From contig CAZPZR010000009.1 of NCBI GenBank assembly GCA_964591105.1, positions 1 to 40,161 of the forward strand: a DNA stretch of 40,161 nucleotides, written 5' to 3'. A program made the translations under genes and the position numbers. The notes under the pieces were generated by a model. It was not told where the DNA came from. It did not search any database and saw only the letters and a program-made list of their open reading frames with translations. Positions 33,478 to 40,161 of the stretch are shown one piece after another; the first letter of the stretch is position 1, and each line of letters opens with the position of its first letter. Source of the stretch: CAZPZR01 sp964591105. GTDB taxonomy: Bacteria; Bacillota; Clostridia; Lachnospirales; Lachnospiraceae.

Positions 33478-33924
33478 CTATAACTTTTCAGAATCTAATA
33501 CAATTGTAAATGGTCCATCATTGATCAAGCTTACTTTCATATCAGCACCGAATTCTCCGCGTTCCACAACCGGAACCTGTTCTTTACATTTTGCAATAAT
33601 ATATTCGTACATATCAGATGCCATCTCTGGCGCACCTGCTTCTATAAAGCTTGGTCTGTTTCCTTTTTTACAGTTTGCATACAATGTAAACTGGGAAATT
33701 AACAGAAGTTCACCTCCAACTGTTTCTAAAGAAAGATTTGTCTTTCCATTCTCATCTTCAAAGATGCGAAGTCCTAACATCTTCTTCACCATCTTATCCG
33801 CAATTTCCTTTGTATCTGTGTCACTGACACCGATCAGAACCATAAAGCCCTTACCAATCTTTCCTAAGCTTTTTCCATCTACTTTTACTTCACTTTCTAA
33901 CACTCTCTGTATCACAAACTTCAT
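33478..33924 (-). CDS. dtd: D-aminoacyl-tRNA deacylase
   Basis: A 148-residue proofreading enzyme that hydrolyses D-aminoacyl-tRNA. The SQFTLYA motif near residues 77-83 and the cross-subunit Gly-cisPro motif NDGPFT near 135-140 are both present, with KKGNRPSF between them. Length is standard. It overlaps the EamA exporter gene by 4 bases (ATGA), indicating coupled translation. Confidence 0.96.
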   Translation of the reverse strand: MKFVIQRVLESEVKVDGKSLGKIGKGFMVLIGVSDTDTKEIADKMVKKMLGLRIFEDENGKTNLSLETVGGELLLISQFTLYANCKKGNRPSFIEAGAPEMASDMYEYIIAKCKEQVPVVERGEFGADMKVSLINDGPFTIVLDSEKL

Positions 33925-34817
33925 GATTTTTCCTCCCTCTTCTTCTCAGGTAATTGTGCCAATATGATTGCACTAAACATTAAGACGCATCCCACAGACT
34001 CTCGCACCGATAATTTTTCTCCTAGCACTACCCATCCTGCTAATACCGAAAAGCAGGATTCCAAACTAAGTAGCAATGAAGCAATCGCCGGATTCACATT
34101 TTTCTGTCCAATAATCTGAAGTGTGTATGCCACACCACTGGATAATACTCCCGCATACAGCAATGGTCCCAGACCTTCCAGTATATCTCCCCATCTTGGA
34201 ACCTCCAGCCCAAACATAAACGGAAGTGATACCACACCACATACAAAGAACTGGATGCAAGACATCTTTACACCATCTACTTTCGGCGAAAAATGATCAA
34301 TAACTAAAATGTGAATTGCATACACAATCGCACATAAGAAAATGTATCCGTCTCCAAGTTCTACAGAAAAAGATTCTGTCAAACATAAAAAGTAAAGTCC
34401 CAGTAACGACAGCACCACTGCTGCCCACACTTTCCATCCAATCTTTTTTCTCAGGAAAATTCCAAACAGTGGAACAATAATAATGTAACATGCCGTAATG
34501 AACCCAGCTTTCCCAGTTGTCGTATACTGCATTCCAATCTGTTGAAGGCTGCTGGCCACAAATAAGCACATACCGCATGCAACGCCTCCAACCAGCAAAT
34601 CTTTCTTTGTTCCACTGATATTCTCTGGTTCCCCATTTACCTTATTCAGGAACAAAATACATGGTACTAATGCTGCCGCACCAATCAAGTTTCTGACTCC
34701 ATTGAACGTAAATGGTCCTAAATGATCCATTCCAACACTTTGAGCAACAAACGCAGTTCCCCAAATAAAGGAGGTCAGAAGTAACATCAATGCATTCTTC
34801 GGTTTCATAGTTTTCAT
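33921..34817 (-). CDS. DMT superfamily transporter (EamA family)
   Basis: A 298-residue inner-membrane protein with ten predicted helices arranged as two five-helix EamA repeats. The first begins ALMLLLTSFIWGTAFVAQS near residue 9 and the second near 150. The end of each repeat shows the usual pattern (for example PAIASLLLSLESCFSVLAGW near 240-259). Substrates in the family are amino acids and other metabolites, and cannot be inferred here. GGAAGGGA precedes the ATG. Its leader (34818-34869) contains a stem-loop (TGCATCC/GGGTGTA), and an extended -10 promoter is at 34870-34875. Confidence 0.88.
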   Translation of the reverse strand: MKTMKPKNALMLLLTSFIWGTAFVAQSVGMDHLGPFTFNGVRNLIGAAALVPCILFLNKVNGEPENISGTKKDLLVGGVACGMCLFVASSLQQIGMQYTTTGKAGFITACYIIIVPLFGIFLRKKIGWKVWAAVVLSLLGLYFLCLTESFSVELGDGYIFLCAIVYAIHILVIDHFSPKVDGVKMSCIQFFVCGVVSLPFMFGLEVPRWGDILEGLGPLLYAGVLSSGVAYTLQIIGQKNVNPAIASLLLSLESCFSVLAGWVVLGEKLSVRESVGCVLMFSAIILAQLPEKKREEKS

Positions 34818-34869
34818 CCCTTCCGTACAACTTCACGATACACCCTCCCGGATGCACTCGATATCGCCC

Positions 34870-34878
34870 ATTATAGCA
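34870..34878 (-). promoter_or_regulatory. extended -10 promoter for EamA-dtd
   Basis: TGC-TATAAT on the minus strand, about 55 bases before the EamA ATG. No convincing -35 is visible, as is usual for extended -10 promoters. Confidence 0.5.
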
Positions 34879-34906
34879 CATTTGTCATATTCGGGACACT
34901 ATAAAA

Positions 34907-36232
34907 TTACTTTCTTTTCTTTCTTCCGTAAATTCCAATATACAATGCGATTGCCACTCCAAGACACAGAAGCTCAGATACTACGGACGCATACCAGATG
35001 CTTTCTCCGCCAAACAAACTTACCACAGCTACGACACTGATCACAAGTGTAATAAATCCTCTTCCAAGTGCAATAATAATTGCTGGTATTGTCTTCTCAA
35101 TCGCTGTAAAGAATCCTGCAATCACGATATTATATCCAACTACTAAGAATGAAAGGATAAAGATTTTCAATACCTTTACTGTATACGCAGATAACTCTAC
35201 TAACTCTTTTGAAATAAATGCATGTACAAATACTTTAGAAATCAAGCAGCAGAAAGCAAACGCTCCAATCGATGTTGCAAACACCATGATCACTTCGTAT
35301 TTCAAAAGTTTCTTACATTTCTGAGGTTCTTTCTTTCCATAATAGTAACTGATCAATGGCTGGCATCCCTGTGCTACTCCAATCATCGTCATCACAAAAA
35401 TAGAATTCAAATATGCAATCACAGAATAGCTGACAAGTGCATCTTCATTCAGACAGCGAATAATTGCCTGGTTAAATACAAATGTGATTACTCCTGCAGA
35501 CAATTCTGTAATTCCAGATGGGAATCCATTCTTCGCTTCGTGAAGAATCTGACCAGGATGGAATTTAAATTTGCAAAATTTAATTGATCCTTTTTTTCCA
35601 AGAAAATGAACTAAGTACAACAGAATAACTGCTGCCTGTGACATTCCTGTAGCAAATGCAGCTCCCCACACACCTTTGTGAAATACCATCACCAAAAGGT
35701 AGTCCAAGATACAATTCAATACCACTCCTATCATTACAATGATTGTTGCAAGCTGTGGATATCCGTCGGTACTGATTAAAATTTCAAATGTATAGGATAA
35801 AATAAAGCAAATAGCAAATGGAGCCAATGTTCCAATATATTCTTTTACGTATGGCATCGTATGCTCTGTTGCTCCCAGGAATGTGCAAACTGCCTCTAGA
35901 TTGCACATTGCAAAAATCGTAAATAAAATCGCAAGTACACTTAATACCATAATGTTCTGTGAAAACACTTCTTTTGCACGCTGTACATTTTTCTGTCCAA
36001 ACAACATTGCAATAATGGTAGATGTTCCAACTGCGAATGTCAGTGATGTCGCAAACATTCCACTCACAAATGGCGAAGAAATATTAACTGCTGCCAATGC
36101 AGTCTCAGAAACACCTCTCGCCACAAACATTGCATCCACCATGGTGTACAGCGCAAATACCCACTGTGATATAACCGATGGAATTATAAATTTAAAAAAG
36201 TCTTTCTTTAATGATTTTCCTTCTAAGCTCAT
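34907..36232 (-). CDS. MATE family multidrug/metabolite exporter
   Basis: A 441-residue membrane protein with 12 hydrophobic segments in two six-helix halves. The N-terminal half begins FIIPSVISQWVFALYTMVDAMFVARGV (about 14-40), typical of MATE proteins of the DinF/MepA type. Family landmarks include NISSPFVSGMF near 46 and VAQGCQPLISYYYGKKEP near 283-300. It exchanges Na+ or H+ for cationic drugs or metabolites. AAAGGAG lies 6-7 bases before the ATG. It is divergent from a MerR regulator and has a MerR-type promoter, so drug-induced expression is inferred. Confidence 0.93.
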   Translation of the reverse strand: MSLEGKSLKKDFFKFIIPSVISQWVFALYTMVDAMFVARGVSETALAAVNISSPFVSGMFATSLTFAVGTSTIIAMLFGQKNVQRAKEVFSQNIMVLSVLAILFTIFAMCNLEAVCTFLGATEHTMPYVKEYIGTLAPFAICFILSYTFEILISTDGYPQLATIIVMIGVVLNCILDYLLVMVFHKGVWGAAFATGMSQAAVILLYLVHFLGKKGSIKFCKFKFHPGQILHEAKNGFPSGITELSAGVITFVFNQAIIRCLNEDALVSYSVIAYLNSIFVMTMIGVAQGCQPLISYYYGKKEPQKCKKLLKYEVIMVFATSIGAFAFCCLISKVFVHAFISKELVELSAYTVKVLKIFILSFLVVGYNIVIAGFFTAIEKTIPAIIIALGRGFITLVISVVAVVSLFGGESIWYASVVSELLCLGVAIALYIGIYGRKKRK

Positions 36233-36266
36233 AATTTACTCCTTTTTCTCATCTCTCTTCTCATAT

Positions 36267-36297
36267 ATCCTAAACCTTGGTATAATACTAAGGTCAA
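36267..36297 (-). promoter_or_regulatory. MerR-type promoter/operator for the MATE gene
   Basis: On the minus strand TTGACC (36292-36297) and TAGGAT (36267-36272) are 19 bases apart. The spacer region holds the near-perfect palindrome CCTTAGTATTATACCAAGG (36275-36293). A 19-bp spacer filled by a dyad is the hallmark of promoters that MerR-family activators untwist. On the plus strand the same palindrome contains TGG-TATAAT, an extended -10 that can serve the merR-like gene, implying autoregulation. Confidence 0.85.
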
Positions 36298-36345
36298 GTA
36301 ATTTTCGAAATTTTAATTTGTATTTCAGGGAGGATTACATTACCT

Positions 36346-37152
36346 ATGAAAAATTATTATAAAATCAGTGAAATCTCCAAACTCTACAACATCGGAGTAG
36401 ATTCTCTCCGCTATTATGAACGCCTTGGTATCCTCACCCCAAGACGTGACACCAATGGCTATCGTCTCTATGACCTTGGTGATCTTTACAAACTTAATAT
36501 CATTCGCGATCTTAGATCTATTGATTTCTCTATGGCACAAATAAAAGATTATCTGGATCAGCAAAGTATCGCCAACACTTTGGAACTCCTTCACAAAGAA
36601 CAACTGTTTCTTCAAGAAAAACTAGAAGAAATCCATACGAAGCAAGAAATTCTCACGGAACGAATCACTGCACTCAAAGAAAGCTGCCAAATACCAACTG
36701 GTGTCTTTCAGATTAAAGAGCTTCCATCACGCTTCTGTGTCCGTTTAAATGAATATATTACTCGAGACGAGCAAATGGATGTTCTCATCAAAAAACTGCA
36801 CCAAAAGCATGAAGATAAGATTCGTGATTTAGGAAATCTCGACATCTGCGCATATTTTTCCATGGAAGATGTCAAAAAAGGCAAAGCAAATGTCTATAAT
36901 TCTGTCTTTTTCATTTTAGATCAAGACACTTCCGACTATGATTTCGAACTGCCTGCCGGACAATATCTTTCTTGCTATTACCGCGGAGACTACTCTCAAA
37001 ACGCGGTACGTGTCCAAGAACTCTTTGTCTATGCAAAGGAGCATCATCTTGAAATTATTGGTGATCCTTTCGAAACTTACACCATTGACAATCGTGACAC
37101 CATCATTACTCAAGAATTTTTAACGGAGATTCAAATGCAAGTCATCCTATAA
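36346..37152 (+). CDS. MerR family transcriptional regulator with effector-binding domain
   Basis: A 268-residue regulator of the BmrR/TipA type. The winged-helix domain is at 1-70 (YKISEISKLYNIGVDSLRYY, then ERLGILTPRRDTNGYRLYDL). A dimerisation coiled coil covers about 75-115. A C-terminal GyrI-like ligand-binding domain (about 120-268) contains PSRFCVRLNEYI and ends with the typical PFETYTID strand. It probably senses a hydrophobic or cationic compound and activates the divergent MATE exporter. GGGAGG lies 12 bases before the ATG, a slightly long spacing. Its 3' end overlaps the converging prepilin peptidase gene by 11 bases. Confidence 0.92.
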   Translation: MKNYYKISEISKLYNIGVDSLRYYERLGILTPRRDTNGYRLYDLGDLYKLNIIRDLRSIDFSMAQIKDYLDQQSIANTLELLHKEQLFLQEKLEEIHTKQEILTERITALKESCQIPTGVFQIKELPSRFCVRLNEYITRDEQMDVLIKKLHQKHEDKIRDLGNLDICAYFSMEDVKKGKANVYNSVFFILDQDTSDYDFELPAGQYLSCYYRGDYSQNAVRVQELFVYAKEHHLEIIGDPFETYTIDNRDTIITQEFLTEIQMQVIL

Positions 37153-37582
37153 GTACTTCTATCTTTTCTCCCCACCACAGCATTAGGAAAATCCCTGTGC
37201 ATAGTGCAGGGCCTAATGCAAGTTCTTCATTACGCACAAAATCTTTTCTAACTACTTTTACGAGAATCTCACAGCCTGCAATAAGAATTCCTATTCCAAA
37301 CGCATAAATGTTCCATTTAGCGCCAAGCAAAAGTCCACTCGCTGCCAGTAGTTTTATATCGCCACCGCCAAAACTTCCCCAGGCAAAAACTGCAATCACC
37401 AGTAGCGGAACACTTACAGAAAAGATTCCTAAAATCTGACTCATTGCTATCCCCTTCATTTCAAGCCACATTTTCACCAAAATGAGAAGAGACAAAATTC
37501 CGATCCATTGATTTGGAATTATTTTCTTATGAAAATCTATCCATCCTATTTTCACCAACACAATACTGAGCATTAGATTCAT
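37142..37582 (-). CDS. prepilin peptidase (type IV leader peptidase, A24 family), short form
   Basis: A 146-residue membrane protein with about five hydrophobic segments. The two catalytic aspartates of A24 aspartic peptidases are visible: Asp16 in GWIDFHKKIIPN and Asp75 in the GxGD motif GGGDIKL. It lacks the N-terminal methyltransferase/zinc domain, so it is of the TadV/CpaA size class, which processes Flp-type pilins. No pilin or assembly genes are in the window. GGAGAGG precedes the ATG by 9 bases. Confidence 0.85.
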   Translation of the reverse strand: MNLMLSIVLVKIGWIDFHKKIIPNQWIGILSLLILVKMWLEMKGIAMSQILGIFSVSVPLLVIAVFAWGSFGGGDIKLLAASGLLLGAKWNIYAFGIGILIAGCEILVKVVRKDFVRNEELALGPALCTGIFLMLWWGEKIEVLIG

Positions 37583-37646
37583 TTTTTTCGTCCTCTCCGT
37601 GTAAATTCTTATCTATTTCACATATCGATATATTCCATATTTCAAT

Positions 37647-37674
37647 TTCACATTTACGTTTAAAGTGTTATACT
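37647..37674 (+). promoter_or_regulatory. promoter for the 113-residue protein
   Basis: TTCACA (37647-37652), a 16-base spacer and TATACT (37669-37674) on the plus strand, 31 bases before the ATG. Confidence 0.6.
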
Positions 37675-37704
37675 GTAAGAAAGGATACAAGCAGGAGGCA
37701 AGTA

Positions 37705-38046
37705 ATGTTAGAACAAATTTTAAAACAACCTGGATTCATCTATGATATCAATGGAACATACTATTATCTTGGAAAATGGATTTGCAAAGAATGTACAGAT
37801 GTTAATGAAAGCGACTGTGTTGTTATGTACAATATGTGCCGCGACAATGGCGAAGAAGCGAACACAAATCTTTATTTCCAAAAGATTCGTGCACACGCTG
37901 ATTTTGCACTGGAAGTTCCTTACAATCCAGTAAAGATTCGTGAAGATATGACATCTATTCTATCATCTCTTTCAGAAAATGCAAGTCACTCTTTAGAAAA
38001 GCAACTTTCAAACTTTACAGAAGACCTTGCAAAATATTGTGGTTAA
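37705..38046 (+). CDS. conserved-looking small protein with four clustered cysteines, function unknown
   Basis: I do not recognise this 113-residue protein. It is a real gene by context: a good promoter, an AGGAGG ribosome binding site 8 bases before the ATG, a terminator 15 bases after the stop, and codon use like its neighbours. It is soluble. Residues 11-50 contain CKEC (Cys27, Cys30), then Cys38 and Cys45, a spacing that could bind zinc or form disulphides. The C-terminal half (about 75-110) is predicted helical. A single-gene unit between an orphan prepilin peptidase and alr. Confidence 0.75.
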   Translation: MLEQILKQPGFIYDINGTYYYLGKWICKECTDVNESDCVVMYNMCRDNGEEANTNLYFQKIRAHADFALEVPYNPVKIREDMTSILSSLSENASHSLEKQLSNFTEDLAKYCG

Positions 38047-38061
38047 TTTTTTTTATAAAAT

Positions 38062-38106
38062 AAGGAAGGAATCGGAGTAGCACCTGATCCTTCCTTGTTT
38101 TTTATT
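38062..38106. terminator. bidirectional terminator between the 113-residue gene and alr
   Basis: AAGGAAGGA (38062-38070) and TCCTTCCTT (38088-38096) form a 9-bp perfect stem, followed by GTTTTTTATTT on the plus strand. On the minus strand the stem is followed by ATTTTATAAAA, so it probably serves alr too. Confidence 0.85.
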
Positions 38107-39199
38107 TATTAACAAATACACGTGGCACACGATCGCTGATAGAACACAAAATTTCATAATTAATGGTATCACAACGTTCTGCCATCTGCTCAACCGTAAT
38201 ATTTTCATTATCCCAAATTACCACTTCATCTCCAGCTTCCACACCTTCTACTTCTGTCACATCTGCCATAAAGCTGTCCATGCAGATTTTTCCAATAATC
38301 GGTACTTTCTTTCCTTTGACCATAACTTCCCAACCATTTGAAAATGTTCTGCGAAATCCGTCTGCATACCCAATCGGAATCGTTGCTACTTTCGTTTCTT
38401 TCTCTGTAACAAAACTTCTTCCATATCCAATGCTGGTTCCTTCTTTTACTTCTTTCAAAAAAGAAATTTTCGCTTTCAAAGACATGATTGGTTTCAAATC
38501 AATTTTTTCTGTTGTATCTTCAGCCGCTGCATATCCATAAAGAATGATTCCCGCTCTGACAAGATTGAAATACGAATCCGGATGATTTACAATTCCATTT
38601 GACGCTGATGCATGGATATATTTCAAATCTCCCAGAATCTCTTTCGCCGTCTCAACTGCAACCTGAAAAGAATGTAACTGATTTGCAGTATATCGATCGT
38701 CAATATCTGCAGATGAGAGATGTGTATAGATTCCTTCCACCTTCACATTTTCCGGCAATGAATTGATATATCGTCCTACCTTATATGGATGTACACCAGT
38801 TCTTCCCATTCCCGTACCAATCTCAATATGAATTTTTACAGGTTTCTCAGTTTGTCCTAATTGTTCTGCAAAATGATAGGAACTGATCCCCACAGTTATA
38901 TCATAATCAATAATCTTATCAATTTCAGTCTCAAATGGCTGATTCAAGACAAAAATTTCTTTTTGGTAACCTAACTGTCGTATCATTACCCCCTCATCTA
39001 CATTTGCAACCGCAACAATTTGAAATTGATTTAAAATGTCCAATCTCTTATTAATATAAGAGCCATATGCATTTGCCTTTATTACTGGCATAATCGTTAC
39101 ATCCGTTCCAATTTTTCCCCGAATCATTGAAAGATTATGCTCTAAATTTGAAAGATTTACTTCCATAACAACCGGTCTCGTCACTTGTAAGTTTTCCAT
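38102..39199 (-). CDS. alr: alanine racemase
   Basis: A 365-residue PLP enzyme that makes D-alanine for peptidoglycan. The PLP lysine is in VIKANAYGSY near residues 39-48. HIEIGTGMGRTGV near 124-136 and the second catalytic residue Tyr in IGYGRSF near 256-262 follow, with PIIGKICMDSFMADVT near 300-315. The C-terminal beta domain ends SDRVPRVFVNK. GGAG sits about 12 bases before the ATG, a long spacing. The tRNA-Trp terminator lies just upstream. A weak promoter (TTAACG, 17 bases, TATATA) would overlap that terminator on the minus strand. Confidence 0.93.
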   Translation of the reverse strand: MENLQVTRPVVMEVNLSNLEHNLSMIRGKIGTDVTIMPVIKANAYGSYINKRLDILNQFQIVAVANVDEGVMIRQLGYQKEIFVLNQPFETEIDKIIDYDITVGISSYHFAEQLGQTEKPVKIHIEIGTGMGRTGVHPYKVGRYINSLPENVKVEGIYTHLSSADIDDRYTANQLHSFQVAVETAKEILGDLKYIHASASNGIVNHPDSYFNLVRAGIILYGYAAAEDTTEKIDLKPIMSLKAKISFLKEVKEGTSIGYGRSFVTEKETKVATIPIGYADGFRRTFSNGWEVMVKGKKVPIIGKICMDSFMADVTEVEGVEAGDEVVIWDNENITVEQMAERCDTINYEILCSISDRVPRVFVNK

Positions 39200-39246
39200 G
39201 AATCTTCTGTACTCCTTTCAACTCGTTGCATATTTTGCTATATAAC

Positions 39247-39283
39247 AAAAAAACCAGAAAACGTTAACTTCAACGCCTTCCAG
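39247..39283 (-). terminator. terminator after tRNA-Trp
   Basis: On the minus strand CTGGAA and TTCTGG (with G-U pairs), extended by CGTT/AACG, form a hairpin followed by seven T residues. It separates the tRNA gene from alr. Confidence 0.75.
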
Positions 39284-39294
39284 TTCTTCTTAAA

Positions 39295-39365
39295 CAGGGG
39301 ATGAGGGAATCGAACCCCCACCAAAGGTTTTGGAGACCCCTATCATACCACTTGACCAATCCCCT
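39295..39365 (-). tRNA. tRNA-Trp (CCA anticodon)
   Basis: The minus strand folds as a 71-base cloverleaf: acceptor AGGGGAT/ATCCCCT, D-stem GTCA/TGAT, anticodon stem GGGGT/ACCTT closing the loop CTCCAAA (anticodon CCA), a four-base variable region, T-stem GGGGG/CCCTC with loop TTCGATT, and discriminator G. The CCA tail is not encoded. Two G-U pairs occupy the top of the anticodon stem. It has its own promoter (39385-39413) and terminator. Confidence 0.95.
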
Positions 39366-39384
39366 ATGTGCTTGACACCATATG

Positions 39385-39413
39385 AATATATCATAGAATC
39401 CAGATAGTGTCAA
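39385..39413 (-). promoter_or_regulatory. tRNA-Trp promoter
   Basis: TTGACA (39408-39413), a 17-base spacer and TATATT (39385-39390) on the minus strand, 20 bases before the mature tRNA 5' end. Confidence 0.85.
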
Positions 39414-39459
39414 CAATATTTTTAATATTTTTCAAAAAAATATTTCTAAAGTTCTAAAT

Positions 39460-40095
39460 CTAAGCAGTCATTCGCATCTTTTTAAACACTTTCAATAAAA
39501 TATTTCCCAATGCAAGAACTAACACAGCTGCTGCAATTGCTTCCGGAACTCCTGATGCAGTTATTGTTCCCATAATCAATCCCCATACTGCACTCACTGC
39601 TACTTCTTTCGCATCCGCATATTGCTGTGCAAATAACAAGTAAATACTTACCATTACTGTTACTGTATTCACCAAGGAACCTAGAAATCCAACAACCGGA
39701 AGTGCAATTGCCTGATTCATTTTCACTTTTCTAAATAAAATCCACAACCAACCTGCTGCAACGCCAATAAGTGTTCTACATCCTACAGAAACCCAAATTG
39801 CTTTTATTGCTCCAAGAATACCTGTTGTACTCATGAATGGAGAAAATGCGAAAGACAACAATGTTGGTGCTATTGTATTACTAATCAACGAACATACGCC
39901 AAATACAAATCCAAGGATTGCTCCTGCAGATGGTCCCAACAAAATTGCACCAATAATTACTGGAATATGTACAGTTGTCGCCTTAATGATTGGAAGCTGA
40001 ATCATTCCAAGCGGAGTATTCGCCAGAACAACTACAATTGCTGCCATAAGTGCAACACTCACCATCCAACTGGTATCATGTTTCTTCTGTTTCAT
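39460..40095 (-). CDS. ECF transporter S component (possibly pantothenate type)
   Basis: A 211-residue protein with about six hydrophobic segments, the substrate-binding subunit of an energy-coupling-factor vitamin importer. The N-terminal helix, LPIIKATTVHIPVIIGAILL near residues 33-52, and GFVFGVCSLISNT near 62-74 resemble S components annotated for pantothenate, an assignment made from memory. The EcfAA'T module is not in the window, as expected for group II ECF systems that share one module. AAGGAGG lies 10 bases before the ATG. A TATAAT at the very right edge (40156-40161, minus strand) may be its -10; the -35 would be outside. Confidence 0.85.
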   Translation of the reverse strand: MKQKKHDTSWMVSVALMAAIVVVLANTPLGMIQLPIIKATTVHIPVIIGAILLGPSAGAILGFVFGVCSLISNTIAPTLLSFAFSPFMSTTGILGAIKAIWVSVGCRTLIGVAAGWLWILFRKVKMNQAIALPVVGFLGSLVNTVTVMVSIYLLFAQQYADAKEVAVSAVWGLIMGTITASGVPEAIAAAVLVLALGNILLKVFKKMRMTA

Positions 40096-40161
40096 TATTT
40101 AACTACCTCCTTGTTATCATTCCCTCACACGGGATACAATACAATTACGTTCCCAATTATA

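Noticed and set aside
34818..34869. Riboswitch before the EamA gene
   Set aside because: There is only one short stem-loop in about 50 bases; too small and without any recognisable aptamer core.
39414..39459. Terminator after the ECF S component
   Set aside because: The only hairpin (39424-39444) is all A/T and has no proper U-run in the minus direction.

Overview
This window looks like an AT-rich chromosome segment from an anaerobic Clostridia, most likely a Lachnospiraceae relative. Genus is not determinable by eye. The grounds are strong GGAGG-type ribosome binding sites, sigma-A type promoters, a pyruvate:ferredoxin oxidoreductase start at the left edge, HrcA/CIRCE control of clpB, a DAP-type MurE, and the classic Firmicutes priA-def-fmt-rsmB-rlmN-prpC-prkC-rsgA-rpe-thiN gene order. 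No phage, insertion sequence, CRISPR array or rRNA is seen; the gene set is almost entirely core chromosome.

Layout. 1-96 is the start of nifJ (minus). 97-545 is a regulatory gap with a compact promoter-terminator unit ahead of a Na+-coupled NSS transporter (546-1925, plus). 1971-17311 (minus) is one long, tightly packed housekeeping cluster read from murE down to thiN, followed by ychF and lgt. It links peptidoglycan precursor synthesis, replication restart, initiator tRNA formylation and deformylation, rRNA methylation, the PASTA kinase/phosphatase pair and ribosome assembly. Divergent from murE lies pepT. Then come yitT, pepD and dinB (minus), and clpB (minus) under a CIRCE element.

25301-27905 (plus) is the least ordinary part: a Lon-like AAA+ ATPase with no protease domain and an altered Walker B motif, paired with an ArsB/NhaD/SLC13-type ion permease and read divergently from clpB. 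It is followed by a decayed ABC sugar permease (27931-28315), which no intact open frame reveals, lying against the end of a citrate synthase gene. Citrate synthase sits behind a membrane-anchored C39-like peptidase.

30791-34817 carries a D-2-hydroxyacid dehydrogenase, an M19 dipeptidase, a class-I-amidotransferase-like C26 hydrolase, dtd and an EamA exporter. 34907-37152 is a MATE exporter divergent from a MerR regulator, with a textbook 19-bp-spacer MerR promoter between them. The right end holds an orphan prepilin peptidase, a small Cys-containing protein, alr, tRNA-Trp and an ECF transporter S component.

The most interesting items are the Lon-like ATPase/permease pair, two promoter-then-terminator leaders (ahead of the NSS transporter and yitT), the hidden permease relic, the MerR operator, and a 16-bp perfect inverted repeat inside the housekeeping operon. 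All functional calls come from reading protein motifs by eye; no database search was run.
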